DNA from: Desulfobulbus sp.
Lineage (GTDB): Bacteria; Desulfobacterota; Desulfobulbia; Desulfobulbales; Desulfobulbaceae
DNA: 64,000 nucleotides
Direction of reading: 5' to 3'
NCBI GenBank assembly: GCA_028684915.1
Contig: JAQUEZ010000008.1
Coordinates: forward strand, 8,537 to 72,536
Shown here in pieces: positions 8,862 through 18,119 of the stretch. The translations under genes and the position numbers were made by a program. How positions within the stretch are numbered: position 1 is the first letter of the stretch; every line of letters begins with the position of its first letter. The notes beneath the pieces are model-generated. The model had not been told where the DNA came from, searched no databases, and worked only from the letters and a program-made list of their open reading frames with translations.

Positions 8862-10613
8862 TCAGGGTGATACAACATGGATCGCTTGCAACTGATCTTG
8901 CTCTATTCCACGGAACCAGGAGCGCTTTAAATGGAAAACCAAATCGTGGGGACTTTGATAATTATGCCCACTCTGTGCAAGGTGAAAGCCTATTCCGGGG
9001 AAAACATGGCCGTTGGCCAGTACCTGGAATCGTAAATGACCATTGCTGCGTTTAGGATGCACTAGCCGTTCACTGGAGAGCAAAAATGTCGGCTCCGGAT
9101 TGCCTTCACCAAAAGGTTGAAGCCTCTGCAAGGCACGTGCAAAATTTTTAGTGAGATGCTTTCTCTCGGTGAAGTGGTAGTCAATTTCAATTCCCCTCCC
9201 CTGACCCAAAACCTCTCCGCACCCACAGACCTGCTGGTTGAATAACTGGGCGAATTTTTCCAGATTATCCTGTTCGATGGTCAAGCCTATGGCCATGGCA
9301 TGGCCGCCATATTGGTTGATAAATTCTTTACACTGCTCAAGCAGTTGAAATAGATGGATACCGGTAACAGACCGCCCTGATCCTTTCAGACAACGGTTGC
9401 TCTCGCCGACCTGTTCATCGGTAAAGATAATAACTGGCCGCCCAAATCGTTCGGCAATCCTTGAGGCGACGATGCCAAGCACGCCGGGATGACACCCCTG
9501 CTGGTAAATGGCCAGCCCTTCCCTGCCAGCGGCCAGCTGTTGCTGGCAGTTTTCTTCTATGGCTTCAATTGCCAGTATCTCAAAGGTTTTGCGTTCAACA
9601 TTAAAACGATCGAGCGCATCGGCCGGTTCTTGCGCATCCTGGGAGGTTTCCGCCAGTAACAGTTCCACCCCGATGATCGGCTCTCCTAATCGACCGGAGG
9701 CATTAATTCGTGGTGCCAACTTAAACGAGATGTCTTCAGCCAAGATTTCGCGATCGGCAATACCGCAACGTTGACAAAGGGCATGCACGCCCGGCCGCTG
9801 TTTCCCAGATAACACTTCAAGGCCCGCTCGGACAAGCACGCGGTTAATCCCCACCAAAGGGACCACATCAGCTACCGTGCCAAGGGCTACCAAATCAAGA
9901 TATTTTTTGAGATTAATCTGGGTGCCATCTAAAATTCCCTGCTCGGTGAAAGCCTTTCGCAGGGCCATCACCAGAAAGAAAGCCACGCCTACCCCGGCCA
10001 ACTGATTAAAGGGAAAGGTACAGTTGTGTTGCTTGGGATTAAGGATAGCCTCGGCCTGTGGCAATTCAGCCTGCGGCTCATGATGATCGGTGATGATTAC
10101 CTGCAAGCCCTGTTGCCGTGCGTAGTCCACTTCCTCAACAGCGGAAATGCCACAGTCAACGGTGATCAGTATCCCTCCCCTCTGGGGCTGATCCACCTGG
10201 TGCAAGAGGCGTCGGATCGAGTGTTTGGAGAGGCCATATCGCTCTTCCAGCCGATTAGGGATAACGTAGGCTGTGAAAATCCCAATTTCTCGAAAAAATG
10301 CGGTAAGCAAGGTGGTGGAAGTGATCCCATCCACATCATAATCGCCGTGAATCAGAATCGGGAGTTTTTTGCGATACGCGGTGAGAACCAAGGCCACGGC
10401 TGCACTCATGCCCCTCATCGATTCTGGTGGGGGAAGCATGGCCAGTTGTGGATGGAGAAACTGCTCTACCGCTTGCAGGGTATCGATGCCGCGAATATAG
10501 AGTATTTCACCGAGCTGCTGAGGCAGACGAAAATTCTTCGCTACCATGGCACCAAATCGCCTGGTCTGCGGGCTGTTGGCATCGGGTGAGAAAATGTAGG
10601 AGGGCTGCGGCAT
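8862..10613 (-). CDS. recJ: Single-stranded-DNA-specific exonuclease RecJ
   Basis: This protein of about 583 residues is a 5'-3' single-strand exonuclease for recombination and repair. DHH-family metal motifs are visible: GDYDVDGITSTTLL, TVDCGISA, VIITDHHEP and, later, GVGVAFFLV. The DHHA1 region has GHAMAIGLTI with a downstream oligonucleotide-binding part. I chose ATG 10613 (MPQPSYIFS); an in-frame TTG at 10625 is possible. It lies just downstream of miaA on the same strand. Confidence 0.95.
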   Translation of the reverse strand: MPQPSYIFSPDANSPQTRRFGAMVAKNFRLPQQLGEILYIRGIDTLQAVEQFLHPQLAMLPPPESMRGMSAAVALVLTAYRKKLPILIHGDYDVDGITSTTLLTAFFREIGIFTAYVIPNRLEERYGLSKHSIRRLLHQVDQPQRGGILITVDCGISAVEEVDYARQQGLQVIITDHHEPQAELPQAEAILNPKQHNCTFPFNQLAGVGVAFFLVMALRKAFTEQGILDGTQINLKKYLDLVALGTVADVVPLVGINRVLVRAGLEVLSGKQRPGVHALCQRCGIADREILAEDISFKLAPRINASGRLGEPIIGVELLLAETSQDAQEPADALDRFNVERKTFEILAIEAIEENCQQQLAAGREGLAIYQQGCHPGVLGIVASRIAERFGRPVIIFTDEQVGESNRCLKGSGRSVTGIHLFQLLEQCKEFINQYGGHAMAIGLTIEQDNLEKFAQLFNQQVCGCGEVLGQGRGIEIDYHFTERKHLTKNFARALQRLQPFGEGNPEPTFLLSSERLVHPKRSNGHLRFQVLANGHVFPGIGFHLAQSGHNYQSPHDLVFHLKRSWFRGIEQDQLQAIHVVSP

Positions 10614-10640
10614 GGTTAACAACAAAGGAACCGTTAATTC

Positions 10641-11588
10641 TTAGACGTGAATGAGGAAGGTATCAATATCGGCCAACACTGTAGCAGGTTGATCAACATC
10701 ATACCAGTGGATATCCTTGGATCGGCCAAACCAGGTCAACTGGCGTTTGGCATAATGGCGCGTATCCTGAATCAGGGCCGCCGTCGCCGTTGGGCGATCC
10801 CAGGTCTTTGCAAGACAGCCCATCATGTGGCGATACCCTATCGATTGCATGGCGCTTAGCTCAGCTCCATATCCCTTGGCCAATAGCTGTTCAACTTCTT
10901 GTTGAAATTCGTCTCTCATCATGCTGAATGTTCGCATCTTTATTCGATCATAGAGCAGGGATCGTTCGCAGCGGAGTCCGATTTGTAGTAGACGGGTGAA
11001 ACGCACCGGAGAGGCACCCTCGGACTGACGCCGTATATGTTCGGACCAGGGAATACCGGTTGCCTGAAAAATTTCCAGGCCGCGCAGGAGTCGTTGCGTA
11101 TCGTTTAGATGGATCCGGTTCCCGCTCTCCTGATCGATGGCGCACAATTCCCGGTGGAGCACTTCCCTGCCCTCTTGCTCAAGCCTCTGGCGAAAATGCT
11201 CACGTATATCCTGCGGAACTCTGATCTCTTCGAATAGTCCTTTGAGCAGGGCGGAAAGGTACAAACCCGTGCCGCCGGTGATGAGCGGTATCCTGTTTCG
11301 CTCGGTGATTTCTTTGATAGCAGTCAGGGTGTCGGCGACAAAACGGGCTGCATCATACTGATCATCGGGAGTAACGATGTCGATCAGGTGATGGCGCACC
11401 CGGTCTCGCTCCTCAAGCGTTGCCTTGGCGGTGCCAATATCCATGAACCGATATACTTGCATTGAGTCCATGGAAATAATCTCGCAACCGTAGCGCTCCG
11501 CTATCTCCAGAGAGAGCGCGGTCTTGCCGATCGCGGTCGGTCCGACAAGAACTATCACCGGGCTTGTAATGAGTTGGCTTTCTGACAT
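10641..11588 (-). CDS. miaA: tRNA dimethylallyltransferase
   Basis: This 315-residue enzyme transfers a dimethylallyl group to A37 of tRNAs reading U-starting codons, giving the substrate of MiaB. The P-loop VLVGPTAIGKTALSLEIA is at the N-terminus. It is followed by ISMDSMQVYRFMDIGTAK, HHLIDIV and LITGGTGLYLSALLKGL, and by RQLTWFGR near the end, all family hallmarks. It sits upstream of recJ and downstream of the HhH gene. Finding miaA and miaB within 4 kb of each other is consistent with a tRNA-modification neighbourhood. Confidence 0.96.
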   Translation of the reverse strand: MSESQLITSPVIVLVGPTAIGKTALSLEIAERYGCEIISMDSMQVYRFMDIGTAKATLEERDRVRHHLIDIVTPDDQYDAARFVADTLTAIKEITERNRIPLITGGTGLYLSALLKGLFEEIRVPQDIREHFRQRLEQEGREVLHRELCAIDQESGNRIHLNDTQRLLRGLEIFQATGIPWSEHIRRQSEGASPVRFTRLLQIGLRCERSLLYDRIKMRTFSMMRDEFQQEVEQLLAKGYGAELSAMQSIGYRHMMGCLAKTWDRPTATAALIQDTRHYAKRQLTWFGRSKDIHWYDVDQPATVLADIDTFLIHV

Positions 11589-11600
11589 TTTTTGTGTTTT

Positions 11601-12086
11601 CTACCGAAAATGGATCAGCGGCAACAGGCGTGTAAGTGTTTTAGGCCCGATTCCGCCCACTTTGCGAAGATCTTCCGGACCAGCCATAGGACCATGTTCG
11701 GCAATAAAGGCAATTATAGTTTTGGCCAGATGCGGGCCAACGCCCGGCAGCAATTCCAGACTTTTTTGGTCGGCACGATTAATAGCCAGCGGCTGGTGAA
11801 GAAAAAAAGCATAACGTGCCGGTATTTCGTCGCTTATCGGCATAGCCGGATCCAAGATGGTCAGCCCTGGTATTTTTGCAGCATCTCCTTCAGGCGCATC
11901 AAGGACAACCATCTGCGGGTTTGCCTGCTGGCTCACCGCATACCTCTTTGCCAGCCTGGCTTCCGAGTTCGGCCAAAAGTCTCCTACTAGAAGCAGCAGC
12001 CCGAAAAGAAAAAGGACAAGCGTGCGCTTGTCCTTACGTGAGCTATGATCAGGAGCAACAGCTGGATCAGTGGAGGAATTTTTCAT
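11601..12086 (-). CDS. Membrane-anchored helix-hairpin-helix protein (ComEA-like)
   Basis: This 161-residue protein has one N-terminal membrane segment near residues 22-38 (TLVLFLFGLLLLVGDF). A C-terminal double helix-hairpin-helix domain reads INRADQKSLELLPGVGPHLA followed by GIGPKTLTRLLPLI. The arrangement matches ComEA-type DNA-binding proteins with the DNA-binding domain outside the membrane. A role in DNA uptake is possible but no other competence gene is visible here. Its start overlaps the end of cimA by about 20 bases, suggesting coupled translation. Confidence 0.78.
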   Translation of the reverse strand: MKNSSTDPAVAPDHSSRKDKRTLVLFLFGLLLLVGDFWPNSEARLAKRYAVSQQANPQMVVLDAPEGDAAKIPGLTILDPAMPISDEIPARYAFFLHQPLAINRADQKSLELLPGVGPHLAKTIIAFIAEHGPMAGPEDLRKVGGIGPKTLTRLLPLIHFR

Positions 12087-13662
12087 CCTTCATCAATTTG
12101 TAGTTGATGCTGTCGGCCAAGGCCTGCCAGCTGGCTTCAATGATGTTCACCGAAACCCCGACGGTCCCCCAGCTCTCTTCTAAATCTTTACTCTCCACCA
12201 ACACGCGGACCTTGGCCCCGGTTCCATGCTCGCCGGTCAGCACCCGTACCTTATAGTCGTGAAGTTCCATATCTTCAAGGTTGGGGTAAAAGCGGGTTAG
12301 TGCCTTACGCATGGCCTTATCAAGCGCGTTGACCGGACCATCGCCCATGGCGGCAGTGTGTTCGGCCTGGCCATTGACCCAGAGACGAATGGTGGCCTCG
12401 GTGAGCGGATTCTTGCTGATATCATACTTGTGATTCATCACCCGGAAAGCCTCAAGCTTGAAGTAATCCTGGTGCAGGCCAAGCGCTCGTCGCATGAGAA
12501 GCTCAAAGCTGGCTTCTGCGGCCTCATATTGAAAGCCCCCGTTTTCCAATTCTTTCAGATCATTAACGATCTTCGTCATGCGTGGATCGTCGTTCTCAAG
12601 CTCCAACCCGTATTTTTGTGCTTTCATCAAAACATTGGCTCGGCCCGATTGGTCGGAGATGAGGATCCTCCGTTCGTTGCCGATTTTTTCCGGAGCAATA
12701 TGCTCGTAGGTCATCGGATTCCGCTGAACCGCACTGACATGGATTCCACCTTTATGGGCAAAGGCAGATTCGCCAACATAGGGCTGGTAGCGGTTGTGTG
12801 GCAGGTTGGCCAGTTCGTTGACCATACGCGCAGTGGTATACAACTGGTCAATGCTTTTACCGACTTTGCATTCCAGTCCCATCTTGAATATGAGAGCCGG
12901 GATGATTGAAGTCAGGTTGGCATTGCCACATCGTTCGCCAAAACCATTAACGGTTCCCTGCACTTGGGAAGCGCCCAAATCAACGCATATCAGGGCGTTG
13001 GCCACTGCAGTCTCGGAATCGTTGTGAGAGTGGATCCCGATCTTGACCTCGGCATGCTGCTCGCCAATAAACTGCTTCACCCGCTCGATGATCGCCGGGA
13101 TCTCCTGCGGCAGAGTGCCACCGTTGGTATCACAGAGCGTGATGGTTTCCGCCCCACCGGCAATGGCTTTGCCGATGGTTGCCAAGCAGTATTCGCGGTT
13201 ATTCTTGAAACCGTCGAAAAAATGCTCGGCATCGTAGATCAGATGCTGCACCTGAGGCCGGAGGTAGGCCAGGGAATCCTCGATGATCTGCAGGTTATCT
13301 TCCAATTGAATCCGCAGGGCATCGATAACATGGATATCCCAGCTTTTGCCGAAAATAGTTACCGCCGGGGTTTTTGCCGCCAGTAAAGCCTGGAGGTTAC
13401 CATCTTGCTCTGGTTTTTTCTGAAAGTGTCGCGTTGAGCCGAAGGCGGCCAGTTTGGCCTGCTTCAGCTCAACATTTTGCATCTGCTTGAAAAATTCGAC
13501 TGCCAGCGGGTTCGATCCCGGCCAGCCACCCTCAATAAAATCAATGCCGATGCGATCAAGTTGTCGGCAAACCTTGATTTTGTCATCCACCGAGAGATTG
13601 AAATTCTCGGCCTGGGTGCCATCCCGTAGGGTGGTGTCGTACAGTTCTATAGATCGGGACAT
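12067..13662 (-). CDS. cimA: (R)-citramalate synthase
   Basis: This 531-residue enzyme condenses acetyl-CoA with pyruvate to citramalate, the first step of the threonine-independent isoleucine route. The alpha-IPM-synthase fold is seen in IELYDTTLRDGTQAENFNLS, CDTNGGTLP, IGIHSHNDSETAVANAL and VQGTVNGFGERCGNANL. A C-terminal LeuA-dimer regulatory domain lies at about 390-520 (MELHDYKVRVLTGEHGTGAK). The sequence resembles the CimA group more than LeuA (DAEHFFDGF). It lies 3 bp downstream of the aspartate kinase gene, linking two branched-chain and aspartate-family entry enzymes. Confidence 0.93.
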   Translation of the reverse strand: MSRSIELYDTTLRDGTQAENFNLSVDDKIKVCRQLDRIGIDFIEGGWPGSNPLAVEFFKQMQNVELKQAKLAAFGSTRHFQKKPEQDGNLQALLAAKTPAVTIFGKSWDIHVIDALRIQLEDNLQIIEDSLAYLRPQVQHLIYDAEHFFDGFKNNREYCLATIGKAIAGGAETITLCDTNGGTLPQEIPAIIERVKQFIGEQHAEVKIGIHSHNDSETAVANALICVDLGASQVQGTVNGFGERCGNANLTSIIPALIFKMGLECKVGKSIDQLYTTARMVNELANLPHNRYQPYVGESAFAHKGGIHVSAVQRNPMTYEHIAPEKIGNERRILISDQSGRANVLMKAQKYGLELENDDPRMTKIVNDLKELENGGFQYEAAEASFELLMRRALGLHQDYFKLEAFRVMNHKYDISKNPLTEATIRLWVNGQAEHTAAMGDGPVNALDKAMRKALTRFYPNLEDMELHDYKVRVLTGEHGTGAKVRVLVESKDLEESWGTVGVSVNIIEASWQALADSINYKLMKDEKFLH

Positions 13663-13665
13663 GGA

Positions 13666-14907
13666 TTACTCGGTTTCTTCCAAAGGTATATTCTCTTTGT
13701 CCAGGGCAAAGGCATCATGCAGCGCCCGAACGGCCAGTTCCGTATATTTTTCGGCGATAATACAGGAAACCTTAATTTCCGAGGTGGAGACCATCGACAT
13801 GTTGATCCCTTCTTTGGCCAGAATCTGGAACATGGTCGAAGCAATACCTGGATGATTGCGCATGCCCACGCCAACGATGGAAATCTTGGCGATATCCTTG
13901 TCACCACTGACTGCTTCCGCTTTAATCTCCTCGGCTACAGTTTTGATGATATCCATCGCCCGGGTGTAATCAGCCCGCGGTACGGTGAAGGTCATATCGG
14001 TGAGCTGACCATCGGTGGTGTTCTGGATGATCATATCAACCAAGATACCGGCATCACTAATAGGAAGGAAAATTTTTGCCGCAACTCCAGGTTGATCTGG
14101 AACCTTCTTAATAGTGATTCGAGCTTCTTTTTTGCTGTAGGTAATGCCGGATACCAGCATGGACTCCATGATTTTCTCCTCCTCAACGACCCAGGTACCA
14201 ATATTTTCAGAAAATGTGGAACGTACATGGACAGGTACGCCAAACCGTTTTGCCAGTCCGACCGAACGGATGTCCAAAACCTTGGCACCCAGACTCGCCA
14301 ACTCCAGCATTTCATCGTAACAGATATAGTCGATCTTGCGGGCCTGCGGGCAGACATTGGGATCGGTGGTATACACGCCTTCAACATCGGTGAAGATCTC
14401 ACAGGCATCAGCCTGCATCGCCGCAGCCAATGCCACTGCGGTGGTGTCGGATCCTCCCCGGCCGAGGGTGGTAATATCGCCGTTGTCGGTCACGCCTTGG
14501 AAGCCGGCAATAGTGACAATCTTGCCTTGGTCGAGATATTTGTTGATAATCTCGGAATCGATCGACTCGATCCTAGCCTTGGTGTGCATATTGTCGGTAT
14601 GAATCGCCACCTGGTCTCCCAAAAGAGAGATGGCATCAAACCCGGCTTCCTTGATCGCCATGGCAAACAGAGCAACCGTCACCTGTTCGCCGGTGGCCAG
14701 AAGCATATCCATTTCCCGGGTGTAAGGGATGCGTTGAATGTCGTTGGCTAGACCGGTCAAGCGATCGGTCTCACCGGACATAGCCGAGAGCACCACCACA
14801 ATCCGGTTGCCTAACTTGTGATTTTTGATTACCCGCTGGGCAACCGCCTTAATTTTTTCCGTGGAACCCACCGAGGTTCCACCGTACTTCTGCACGATGA
14901 GCGCCAT
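13666..14907 (-). CDS. lysC: Aspartate kinase
   Basis: This 413-residue enzyme phosphorylates aspartate, the first step to lysine, threonine and methionine. LIVQKYGGTSVGSTEKIKAV opens the kinase domain. GRGGSDTTAVALAAAMQADA and CEIFTDVEGVYTTDPNV are nucleotide- and aspartate-binding motifs. Two C-terminal ACT domains (about 265-410) provide feedback regulation, probably by lysine and/or threonine. It is the first gene of the minus-strand lysC-cimA-HhH-miaA-recJ run. Confidence 0.96.
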   Translation of the reverse strand: MALIVQKYGGTSVGSTEKIKAVAQRVIKNHKLGNRIVVVLSAMSGETDRLTGLANDIQRIPYTREMDMLLATGEQVTVALFAMAIKEAGFDAISLLGDQVAIHTDNMHTKARIESIDSEIINKYLDQGKIVTIAGFQGVTDNGDITTLGRGGSDTTAVALAAAMQADACEIFTDVEGVYTTDPNVCPQARKIDYICYDEMLELASLGAKVLDIRSVGLAKRFGVPVHVRSTFSENIGTWVVEEEKIMESMLVSGITYSKKEARITIKKVPDQPGVAAKIFLPISDAGILVDMIIQNTTDGQLTDMTFTVPRADYTRAMDIIKTVAEEIKAEAVSGDKDIAKISIVGVGMRNHPGIASTMFQILAKEGINMSMVSTSEIKVSCIIAEKYTELAVRALHDAFALDKENIPLEETE

Positions 14908-15221
14908 GATTCTGTCCGCAATAGTGAAAGTGTCTGTGGGGCGTAGATCGTTGAGTAAACCGTGGCCGGCTCAACATATTGAGCTCACCGTTTATCCGGC
15001 AGGTGTATTCTGTACCGGGAAGACGAATGAGATCACTCGGCTAAAAAGATAACCTGAAATACGGCATAGCACAGCAGCAACGAAAAGCGGAGCAAAGAAT
15101 GTAAGACGTATTTTTAAATTTGCAACCTCAATCCATATTCTGTACATACTGGATCGTTTTTCCAGTCCTGAATCCGTGATGATCGGATCGCTTCAGGCCC
15201 GTGTTAAAAAAGAGGTAAATA
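14908..15221. promoter_or_regulatory. Divergent promoter region between lysC and trmL
   Basis: This 314-bp gap separates lysC (minus) and trmL (plus), so it should contain both promoters. AT-rich tracts occur near 15090-15130 and 15200. No riboswitch-like conserved element (for example a lysine box) or repeat copy was recognised. Confidence 0.4.
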
Positions 15222-15683
15222 ATGGCTGATGCCCTGCATATCGTACTTGTTGAACCGGAAATCCCACCCAACACCGGTTCGATCGCCCGTCTGTGCGGTG
15301 CTACCGATACCGTCCTGGATTTGGTCCATCCGCTCGGATTTAAGATCGACGACAAGCATCTCAAACGGGCCGGACTTGACTACTGGCCCTTTGTCCGTAT
15401 AAATCACTGGCCAAGCTTTGATGCTTTTCTCAGAGAGCAAGAAGAACAAAAACTTCATTTTTTAACCACCAAAACAGCAAGATCCTATACGGAAGTCCAT
15501 TTTAATCCGGGAGATAAGTTGGTCTTTGGCAAAGAGACAAAAGGCTTGCCCGAAGATCTTCTCAAGCTGTATAGTGACCGCTGCCTGACGATCCCGATGA
15601 GTAATTCCCATATCCGCAGCCTCAATCTGGCCATGGCTGCGGGTATTGTTCTTTATGAGGCCCTGCGGCAGGTTCGCAGGTAA
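15222..15683 (+). CDS. trmL: tRNA (cytidine/uridine-34 2'-O) methyltransferase
   Basis: This 153-residue SPOUT-class methyltransferase modifies the wobble ribose of leucine tRNAs. Motif order fits TrmL/YibK: VLVEPEIPPNTGSIARLCG at the N-terminus, KLVFGKETKGLP in the middle, then IPMSNSHIRSLNLAMAAGI, which forms the SAM-binding trefoil knot. The length is exactly that of the minimal TrmL family. It is transcribed away from lysC and towards serC. Confidence 0.94.
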   Translation: MADALHIVLVEPEIPPNTGSIARLCGATDTVLDLVHPLGFKIDDKHLKRAGLDYWPFVRINHWPSFDAFLREQEEQKLHFLTTKTARSYTEVHFNPGDKLVFGKETKGLPEDLLKLYSDRCLTIPMSNSHIRSLNLAMAAGIVLYEALRQVRR

Positions 15684-15820
15684 TTCGTCAGGCCGGGATG
15701 CACTTCCCGGAACACAACCTACCCAAAAATCTGGTTCGCGAGCAATGCGTATCATGTTTCGCAGCCCCGTTTTTTTTATAATTCAACCTCAATAAATGCG
15801 AGTACCAAGGAGAGAGAGGA

Positions 15821-16903
15821 ATGCCCGAAAGAATTTATAATTTCAGTCCCGGCCCCGGCACCCTGCCCTATTCAGTTCTTCAGGAAGCCGCAGTCGATAT
15901 CGTCAACTTCAAGGATAAAGGCATTGGCCTGATCGAGCTCAGTCACCGCTCTAAAGAATTCATGGCCGTTGCCGATGAAGCCGAGGCACTGATCCGCGAG
16001 CTCATGGGAATTCCCACCAATTACAAGGTGCTTTTTCTTCAGGGTGGTGCCTCTTCTCAATTTTTCATGGTCCCGATGAACTTGCTTAAGGCAGGGCAGA
16101 AGGCTACCTACCTTAACACCGGAGTCTGGTCGAAAAAAGCAATCAAAGAGGCCAAACTCTTTGGAGAGGTCGAGGTCGCTTACAGCAGCGAGGCAACCAC
16201 CTTCAACCGGGTTCCGCGTGATGACGAGTATAGTGTTTCAGCCGATAGCGAATATCTTTACTTTGTCAGCAACAACACCATCTACGGCACCCAGTTCCAG
16301 TCCATGCCGGACAAGGATGCTATGCTGATCTCGGATATGTCCTCGGATATCTTTGCTCGTCCGGTGGATGTAAGCAAATTCGGTCTGATCTTTGCCGGTG
16401 CCCAGAAAAACATGGGTCCTGCCGGCGTGACCGTGGTCATCATCCGCGAAGATCTGCTTGATCGCGTTGATGCCAAAGTGCCTACCATGCTCCAATACAA
16501 GACCCATGCCGAAAAAGACTCCATGTTTAACACCCCGCCCTGTTTTTCGATCTACTGTGTCGGTCGGGTGATGAACTGGCTTAAACAGCAGGGTGGCGTT
16601 AGCGCTATGGAGAAGCTCAACCGCGAAAAAGCGGCACTGGTATACGATGCAATCGACTCCACCGATTTCTACCGTGGCCATGCCGAAAATGCCTCCCGTT
16701 CGATGATGAACATCGCCTTCAATCTGCCCACCCCTGAACTCGAAGCGCAGTTTATCAAAGAGGCTACCGCAGTCGGCTTGGACGGTCTTAAGGGCCATCG
16801 GTCTGTCGGCGGCTGCCGCGCATCGATCTATAACGCCTTCCCCAGAGAAGGTGTTGAAAAATTGGTCAGCTTTATGAACCATTTTTCCAAGAAAAACGGC
16901 TGA
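15821..16903 (+). CDS. serC: Phosphoserine aminotransferase
   Basis: This 360-residue PLP enzyme makes phosphoserine from 3-phosphohydroxypyruvate; in some bacteria it also serves pyridoxine synthesis. The opening IYNFSPGPGTLPYSVL, the loop FLQGGASSQFFMVPMNL and the lysine motif FAGAQKNMGPAGVTVVII are family signatures. The C-terminal GHRSVGGCRASIYNAFP binds the substrate phosphate. The start has a strong AAGGAGAGAGAGGA ribosome site. A MITE-like repeat begins 38 bp after the stop. Confidence 0.97.
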   Translation: MPERIYNFSPGPGTLPYSVLQEAAVDIVNFKDKGIGLIELSHRSKEFMAVADEAEALIRELMGIPTNYKVLFLQGGASSQFFMVPMNLLKAGQKATYLNTGVWSKKAIKEAKLFGEVEVAYSSEATTFNRVPRDDEYSVSADSEYLYFVSNNTIYGTQFQSMPDKDAMLISDMSSDIFARPVDVSKFGLIFAGAQKNMGPAGVTVVIIREDLLDRVDAKVPTMLQYKTHAEKDSMFNTPPCFSIYCVGRVMNWLKQQGGVSAMEKLNREKAALVYDAIDSTDFYRGHAENASRSMMNIAFNLPTPELEAQFIKEATAVGLDGLKGHRSVGGCRASIYNAFPREGVEKLVSFMNHFSKKNG

Positions 16904-16940
16904 TCTTTTTATGCCCCATTCATGGCCTACTTGCAGGATA

Positions 16941-17069
16941 TGATGGACTGGTAAAAACACAGATAGACAATGAGCAGTGTTTTTTCCGGCGTGAAGGCAT
17001 ACATCAGGTATGTCGAGTGTCGGGAAAAACGCTGCGACGCAGTAGATCGAAGTTTTTACGACGTCATCA
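16941..17069 (+). repeat. MITE-like repeat, family A (5'-shortened copy)
   Basis: The element starts TGATGGACTGGTAAAAACAC and ends in GTTTTTACGACGTCATCA. It shares the core CATACATCAGGTATGTCGAG and GCTGCGACGCAGTAGATCGA with the copies at 54241 and, inverted, at 47913 and 59411. Compared with the full ~163-bp copies it lacks the first ~35 bases. It lies between serC and the radical SAM gene. Confidence 0.85.
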
Positions 17070-17096
17070 CGCTATGAACGGGGCATTTTTTCTTTT

Positions 17097-17972
17097 GTGG
17101 ATTACCAAGGCGATATAATCCGCCCTCCCAGTGAGGCGTTTTCGATCATCCTCCAGACCACTGTTGGATGTTCACACAACCGTTGTACCTTCTGCGGCGC
17201 CTACCGTGATCAGGACAAACAATTCCAGGTAAAACCCTGGGAGAGCATTGATACCGATTTGGATTTTGCGGCAAAATATTGCCGTAAGCAAACAACCCTC
17301 TTTCTCGCCGACGGCGATGCACTGGGAATGGACGATACTCTGCTTATCCATCTCCTGGAAACAATCCGGCGTAAGCTTCCCTGGGTGCGTCGGGTCAGTT
17401 CCTATGCGACCAGCCAGAATATCCAAGCAAAGAGCGACCAACAACTCCGCAATTACAAAGAACTCGGTTTAAGCCGACTCTATATGGGGCTAGAAACCGG
17501 TCATGATCCCACCCTGAAAGCGATCGGCAAGGGCGTGGACGCGCGGGCTATGGTTGAAGCCGGACAGCGGGTTCGTGCTGCAGGTATCTTTCTCTCGGTG
17601 ACCTGTTTGCTCGGTATTGCCGGAGTTGAGTTTTCCCTGGAGCATGCTCGGGCAACCGCCGAAGTACTCAATCAGATGCAGCCGCACCAGATAGCAGTAC
17701 TCACGCTGATGCTGCTGCCCAATACGCCACTCTATCGGCAGGCAGCAAAAAAACGATTCATCATGCCGAGTCTGGACGGCTTGTTTCAGGAACTGCGCTG
17801 CCTGATTGCCGGTCTTGGAGCGAACCGCACGCAATTATATGCCAACCATGCCTCCAACTATTTTTCTTTGAGCGGTCGCCTGCCAAAAGACCAGGAGCAG
17901 ATGCTGGCCACCATTGATCAGGCCCTTGCTGGCACCCTGTCGCTGAAGTCAGAGGGATTTCGCGGTCTGTAA
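17097..17972 (+). CDS. Radical SAM protein, CX4CX2C type (paralogue 2)
   Basis: This 291-residue paralogue of the protein at 4083-4952 starts at GTG 17097. IRPPSEAFSIILQTTVGCSH is followed by NRCTFCGAYRDQ, again with four residues between the first two cluster cysteines. LYMGLETGHDPTLKAIGKG and FLSVTCLLGIAGVEFS repeat the paralogue's SAM-binding layout, and the end has ANHASNYF. The substrate is unknown. A repeat copy ends 28 bp upstream and another starts just after the stop, so this gene is bracketed by repeats. Confidence 0.8.
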   Translation: MDYQGDIIRPPSEAFSIILQTTVGCSHNRCTFCGAYRDQDKQFQVKPWESIDTDLDFAAKYCRKQTTLFLADGDALGMDDTLLIHLLETIRRKLPWVRRVSSYATSQNIQAKSDQQLRNYKELGLSRLYMGLETGHDPTLKAIGKGVDARAMVEAGQRVRAAGIFLSVTCLLGIAGVEFSLEHARATAEVLNQMQPHQIAVLTLMLLPNTPLYRQAAKKRFIMPSLDGLFQELRCLIAGLGANRTQLYANHASNYFSLSGRLPKDQEQMLATIDQALAGTLSLKSEGFRGL

Positions 17973-17977
17973 AAGAA

Positions 17978-18067
17978 GATGGATTCGTAAAAAGTCCATC
18001 ACATTCTAAAAGATGGCTCAGTAAAAGCACAGAGAGACAAGGTGGATTGTTTTTTTAGGAACCATCA
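17978..18067 (+). repeat. MITE-like repeat, family A (3'-truncated copy)
   Basis: The copy begins GATGGATTCGTAAAAAGTCC, then ATCACATTCTAAAAGATGGC and AGTAAAAGCACAGAGAGACA. It matches the left half of the 54241-54404 copy. After about 70 bases the match decays, ending near AACCATCAA. Confidence 0.75.
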
Positions 18068-18119
18068 ACAAAAGAATGACTGAATTACAGTATCTTTAAC
18101 GATATCATTGAGAAAACGG

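Noticed and set aside
13717..14751. 344-codon plus-strand open frame opposite lysC
   Set aside because: It is the reverse-strand shadow of aspartate kinase and has no recognisable domain.
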